Below the pieces are notes generated by a model that was not told the DNA's origin, searched no databases, and saw nothing but the letters and a program-made list of their open reading frames with translations. From positions 15,807,501 through 15,871,500 of the forward strand of contig JANJXV010000013.1 of the NCBI GenBank assembly GCA_024803745.1: a DNA stretch of 64,000 bases, written 5' to 3'. The position numbers were made by a program, and so were the translations under genes. The stretch is from Megascapheus bottae. Lineage: Eukaryota > Chordata > Mammalia > Rodentia > Geomyidae. Below, piece by piece: positions 59,616 through 64,000 of this stretch (positions are counted from its first letter, which is position 1; each line of letters starts with the position of its first letter).

Positions 59616-61580
59616 CTATGACTGCCTCAGTTTCTCCACAGCAGCATCAATGTCACCCCCTGTAGCAATGAGGGCCTGGAGATTGGCTTCAGAATTCAGA
59701 AAGCCCATGGCCCTCAGCTGTTCAAGTTGTACCCGGAAGTGAGTTTCAGGTTGCAGCTGCTGAGGACTGGTGGTAGATAAGGCTTGGAACATCTGGAGGA
59801 AGGGAGAGGAATGAAGACCTTGCTCTGCAGACCCCTGTGCTGGGGACACCTGAGGATCTGGGGCTGGGTGGGGATCCTGAGATATAAGGATATCTTCTCT
59901 AGACTCTGTACCTCCTGCTGCACCACCAAGTCCTACGAGCCAAGGCATGAACCAGAGTAAGAGGCGAGGTGATTCGGTAGCCAGGACCTGCAGACCCTGC
60001 TCGATCTGCAGCAGGGCTTGCATGGCCCGAGGGTTTTCCATGGCTGCCTGAAGGTGCAGTAGTAATGGAAGCTGTTGGTGAATCTCATCCTGCAACTGTG
60101 GGACCTGATTCATGCCAGCTGTCCTCAGAGATCTTGGGTAACCCGATGAAGACAGCCAGGGAGATTCAGGGACTCTAGGAATGGCAGTCATAGGGGAAGA
60201 TGGTGAAGGAACAAACGGGGACCTATTGGCAGAGTCTCCAGACACCAGATCTGGCAAGCTAGGGCTGTGGCCAGGACAGTCCTCCCCTATGCCATTTTGG
60301 CCTCCACCCTGTCCTGCATTGCTCTCTGGGGGGTACCTCCGGAAAGATGGGCAGGTGGACTTGCCCTTGACCGCTACTGACTCTGTGGGAAGAGGCTGTC
60401 CTGAGCCAGGTTCCTGGGGTGACGGTGACACTGGGGGACCTCTGGTAACTGGTGGTGGTAGTTGTCTTTGGATGGGGTTGGAGGAAGATGCAGATCCCTG
60501 AAGATAGGACCCCAGGGATGGGCCTGTCTCATGTAATTGCTGGAAATAATCAAACAGCCCTATATTACCCAGAAAGTTTGGAACCCTATTTCTAATTTCA
60601 GATGTCTCTTGGTCCTCAGGCTGCCTTCCTTGCCTACCACCTGAACCTCCTCTGTACATGGAAGTCCAGGGGTTGGGGAGAGGATCACAGTTCTCTGTCC
60701 TTGAAGGTTGACTGCTACTGGGGGTGGCAGCTGCACTGGCGGTAGCAAAAGGGTTGCCACCAAACTGCTCCTGGACTGCATTCAGCATTGGGTCCATAAT
60801 ATCTGTGTACATGGTGCGAAGCACATTGTAGCCACCTGGGATGCTCTCCAGGTTACTGAGTGCCCGATCCTGGCTACGCATCATCTCTTGCATCATGGCC
60901 GGGTTACGTAGAAACTCCAGCGTCTGGCGCATGATTTCAGGGTTGTTGAGAATATGCCCAATCTCAGGGTTGTGCTGAATCAGCTGCTGTATATGAGGGT
61001 TGTCCAGAACCAACTGGCGCACCAGGCCCGTGTTGGAGAGCAGGCCTTGGATGAAGGGGTCATCAATGAGCTGAGCCACAAACTCGGGCACTGATACATG
61101 CTGCCACATCAGTGAGTTCGGCTGGTCAGGAAAGCTACCAGAGGTCAGGCCCAGCCCATTGAGGCCTGTGAGGACACCTAAGCTGAAGGTGGGTGGCCCA
61201 TCTGTTGGGTAAATAGAGGTTGGCTGAGCGAGTGACCCAGGACTTGGGCCTGGGGCAGGGACTACAGCTGGTGGGCATTCTGTGCCAATGGTACGGCGCT
61301 GCATCTTGATGACCAGGTGAACGGTGAGACCATCTTGTACTCCACACTGTGCCAGTGAGTCCGAGTCCTTGAGGATTTTTCCAGCAAAGATTAGGACCAG
61401 CTGATCGGGATGGGCCTTAAAGCGCTGTGAGATCTCTTGCTTCAGCTGCCAGATGGTGCATGTGTCAGTAACTGAGAAATCTTCCTTGTCCTTGGGTGTC
61501 TTCACTGTCACCTTGATGAGGTGAGGATCCTGGGCTGGCGCTGAGCTGTCCTGTGGCAGAGCCTCTCCACTTTTGGCCAT
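59616..61580 (-). CDS. UBQLN3: Ubiquilin-3
   Basis: This is a 654-codon intronless frame; human UBQLN3 is 655 residues as I recall. The UBL domain is at about 21-92 (from [15 protein letters not shown] to HLVIK). The STI1 region is at about 165-280 ([54 protein letters not shown]). A long Pro/Ser-rich linker follows. A second STI1-like helix set contains [21 protein letters not shown], and the C-terminal UBA is at about 613-654 ([30 protein letters not shown]). The start at 61580 ([10 protein letters not shown]) is chosen over the earlier in-frame ATG at 61658. A strong splice acceptor (TGTCCCCACAG, boundary 61603) lies between them, so the upstream codons would be intronic. Ubiquilin 3 is known as testis-specific in human and mouse. 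A candidate first-exon donor is at 61902/61901. Confidence 0.97.
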   Translation of the reverse strand: MAKSGEALPQDSSAPAQDPHLIKVTVKTPKDKEDFSVTDTCTIWQLKQEISQRFKAHPDQLVLIFAGKILKDSDSLAQCGVQDGLTVHLVIKMQRRTIGTECPPAVVPAPGPSPGSLAQPTSIYPTDGPPTFSLGVLTGLNGLGLTSGSFPDQPNSLMWQHVSVPEFVAQLIDDPFIQGLLSNTGLVRQLVLDNPHIQQLIQHNPEIGHILNNPEIMRQTLEFLRNPAMMQEMMRSQDRALSNLESIPGGYNVLRTMYTDIMDPMLNAVQEQFGGNPFATASAAATPSSSQPSRTENCDPLPNPWTSMYRGGSGGRQGRQPEDQETSEIRNRVPNFLGNIGLFDYFQQLHETGPSLGSYLQGSASSSNPIQRQLPPPVTRGPPVSPSPQEPGSGQPLPTESVAVKGKSTCPSFRRYPPESNAGQGGGQNGIGEDCPGHSPSLPDLVSGDSANRSPFVPSPSSPMTAIPRVPESPWLSSSGYPRSLRTAGMNQVPQLQDEIHQQLPLLLHLQAAMENPRAMQALLQIEQGLQVLATESPRLLLWFMPWLVGLGGAAGGTESREDILISQDPHPAPDPQVSPAQGSAEQGLHSSPFLQMFQALSTTSPQQLQPETHFRVQLEQLRAMGFLNSEANLQALIATGGDIDAAVEKLRQS

Positions 61581-62017
61581 GATGGGCAACAGAAGGCCCA
61601 GATCTGTGGGGACACAGCTGGGGAGGGGGGGGTGGGGATGGAAGACTGATGAGATCAACCCTTGGGGCAGTGGTTAAGAGCAGGGAAAATTGAGCACGAA
61701 GAGCGTCTTGACTCTTGGGGCTGGGAAAGCTGTCAGGCTCACATGGAGGAGGCCACGCAGGTCCTAGGACAGGTTGTTTAGAGGTGTATGATGGGATTCA
61801 GAGATGTGGGGATCATGGGAGGAAAACCTGGGGCTAGGGACTTCAGTTGATGAATGAGGAGGCAAAGGTACAAAGAATGGTCTAATCCTGGGGATACATA
61901 CCAGTCAGCTGTGGCCCCGTCCTTCCTCTTATGCAGGGCTCCAAACCGCCCTCATCTTGCTGCACAGCCACCCCTTAGGCCTTCTGGGCCGGAATCCCCT
62001 CCATCAAGTCGCCTCTG

Positions 62018-62037
62018 TGACCTCAGGCCTGACATCA
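62018..62037. promoter_or_regulatory. Paired CRE-like sites upstream of UBQLN3
   Basis: TGACCTCA (62018-62025) and TGACATCA (62030-62037) are 4 bp apart: the same two octamers and spacing as at UBQLN5, in opposite orientation. They lie about 115-135 bp 5' of the candidate first-exon donor (61902/61901), where a core promoter would be expected. Confidence 0.5.
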
Positions 62038-62384
62038 CAGCCTCCTTCAATGGATTCTGGAAATGCCTGCAAGGTGTTCTGGATCCCTGGGAACTCCTAC
62101 CCCTATTCCATTCCCTGTTCCTCAACTGTCTTCTTTACAGAAGACAATTGGGCTGAACATTCCTCAGGCTAAGAGGCCTGACCCAGCTCCGGTGGTATAT
62201 GGAAAGAGATACTGGGGTTGGATAGCTACACAAAGCTGCTTGAGGTTCGTGTCTCCATTAATAACTGAGTTCAGCTCCTTCTTGTTTTAGAGTTTTCTTC
62301 TGACATCCTGTGTTCCTAGTTTCTGCTTTGCCTTGGGGATTTGTTATTGTTGTTGTCATTTGTTATTGTTGTCATTGTCATCGT

Positions 62385-62572
62385 CGGTCCTGAGGCTTGA
62401 ACTCACAGCCTGGGTGCTGTCCCTGAGCTTTTGTGCTCAGGCCTATCACTCTAGCACTTTGAGCCACAGCTCCACTTGATTTCTAGTGGGGAATTAGAGA
62501 AAAGAGTCTCAAGGACTTTCCTGTCCAGGCTACCTTTGAACTAGGAGCCTCAAATCTCAGCTTCCTGTGTCC
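62385..62572 (-). mobile_element. 7SL/ID-dimer SINE, partial
   Basis: Reverse copy (GGTCCTGAGGCTTGAACTCA; TTTGTGCTCAGGCCTATCAC) that ends within the 7SL half. It lies about 350 bp 5' of the UBQLN3 CRE-like pair. Confidence 0.78.
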
Positions 62573-63329
62573 CTATTTTCTGCCTCAGTCAACATTAACC
62601 ATAGATCTCTTTCTATAAGCACAGGGAAACAGGCTTTTATGATATGGAAATATTTGTGCTTACAAAAGAGGGGGTGGTAGGTACGGGGCTGGCCCAACCC
62701 AATTCCTGAAGTGAGAAACTGGTTTTCACAATCTTTACAAAGCCACCTTCTGTGATTTCTCATTAACATGGTACCTTATGATCCTTCTTTTTTTAATTAA
62801 CAAAAAAAAACCATGAAAAAGCAGTTTAGGAATACAATGCATTTTGATCAGTGAAGTAAAACAGATCCAGAGTTACACAGGTTACCTGGATTCCTTCATT
62901 TGTGTCCAACGTATCCATAAATGCAGAGTAAACACTTGGGATGGAGTGAATTGCCTTTAGTTTAATATACCAGGAGGTGATACATTTATTCTGGGTGGGG
63001 CCAATAGGGTAAACAAAGAGGAAGAGGGCAAAATACAGTCAAGAATTCATTGCATATACCACAAATTCAAAAACAAATTTAAAAAGGAAGGGAAGGAGTG
63101 GGTGGAAAGAGGTGAGAATGTTGAAGGAGGTGACATAGGTAAAGATGTATGAATCTTTATATGTTTTCAAAATATTGATTTGCTGATGAATAGAATTTGG
63201 GGGATCAGAGAGGGGTCAAGGATGACAATATGTTTGGCTTTCAAAAAATACTATTCCTGCTTGTATATCACCTTCATAATAACAATAAAAAACTAAAACA
63301 TAAATTTTCCAATTAAAAAAACTATGCCC

Positions 63330-63494
63330 ATGGGCTGGGAGTTTGGCCTAGTGGTAGAGTGCTTGCCTAGCATGCACGAAGACCCAGGTTCAATTCCTTG
63401 GTACCACATATATAGAAAAAAGTCAGAAGTGGTGCTGAGGCTCAAGTGGTAGAGCTCTAGCCTTGAGAAAGTCCAGGGATATGGCTCAGGGAAT
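63330..63494 (+). mobile_element. ID-ID dimer SINE
   Basis: Plus copy (GGGAGTTTGGCCTAGTGGTA; GGCTCAAGTGGTAGAGCTCT). Its 3' end is replaced by an L1 3'-end fragment. Confidence 0.86.
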
Positions 63495-63645
63495 ATGATG
63501 AGGGGTGGAGGTGGGGGCAAGGGAAATGGGGACCAAGACCTGAGAAAGGATATCAATGTATGCGAATTAATGCACCTTCTATCTGGCAAATATAATGTAA
63601 CTCTTCTATTAATTACAATAAAAATATATGAAAAAACTATAATGC
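63495..63645 (+). mobile_element. LINE-1 3'-end fragment
   Basis: The same L1 3' end as at 32903, starting ATGATGAGGGGTGGAGG and ending ATTACAATAAAA plus A-rich tail. It interrupts the end of an ID-type SINE at 63330-63494. Confidence 0.8.
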
Positions 63646-63688
63646 CAGAAAATAAGCAAGTTGCTAAGCAGAAAATTAAATGTTCTCG

Positions 63689-63689
<1 letters not shown>

Positions 63690-63732
<43 letters not shown>
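63690..63732. repeat. (CA)n microsatellite
   Basis: About 21 CA units between an L1 3' end and the window edge. Confidence 0.95.
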
Positions 63733-63734
<2 letters not shown>

Positions 63735-64000
63735 GTCTGCTTTATATAAAGAGACATGGGAAACAATGCAAAAAACAGAAAAGAAGAATGAATTGAATTT
63801 GACAAAGGAGAGAGTAAACAACTGCATCAATTTATGCTGATGGGAAGGTAGAATGAGGACTGAGAATTAACCATGGCATTAAATGAGAGAGTAAAAGAAT
63901 CCGTTAAGACCAGCTTTGGAACACAATGGCTGAGAGAGAGAACCTAACTGGAACATGTTTAAGAGCAAGTGAGCTGAAAAACAAGTAGCTAAAATAGTAT

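Overview
This 64 kb window is mammalian genomic DNA, almost certainly rodent. It holds seven intact, intronless class I olfactory receptor (OR) coding regions and two ubiquilin genes in a background of SINEs, L1 fragments, microsatellites and two solo retroviral LTRs. Gene content and order match the olfactory-receptor and ubiquilin block next to the beta-globin region (human 11p15.4, mouse chromosome 7). The SINEs are 7SL-like + tRNA/ID dimers and ID-ID dimers, which I associate with geomyoid rodents (pocket mice, kangaroo rats); that placement is an inference from memory.

Layout, left to right. OR51I1 (-, 1944-2888) has its likely promoter/first-exon block at about 5.7-6.3 kb. OR51I2 (+, 11840-12778) is very GC-rich. 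Three OR51-family receptors on the minus strand, here called A (17338-18282), B (27036-27980) and C (34785-35729), follow. B and C each have an upstream block homologous to that of OR51I1. C is a mosaic: its first half resembles B and its second half is nearly identical to A. A broken OR relic lies at about 32.4-32.65 kb. Two OR52D1-like receptors on the plus strand (46215-47171 and 50109-51065) are near-identical inside the coding region and different outside it. Last come two ubiquilin genes on the minus strand: a UBQLN5-like gene (53922-55481) and UBQLN3 (59616-61580).

The OR genes would each be expressed monoallelically in separate olfactory neurons and do not form a pathway. The coding exon of each sits behind a candidate splice acceptor, with a candidate non-coding first exon 1-5 kb upstream. 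The ubiquilins are expected to be testis-expressed UBL-UBA shuttle proteins. Both have a pair of CRE-like octamers with identical 4-bp spacing upstream.

The most noteworthy results are the half-gene conversion between receptors A and C, the coding-limited homogenisation of the OR52D pair, the three homologous promoter blocks (one with a perfect Olf-1/EBF consensus), the paired CRE-like sites at both ubiquilin genes, and two solo LTRs with exact 6-bp target duplications. I found no evidence for a wholly new type of system.
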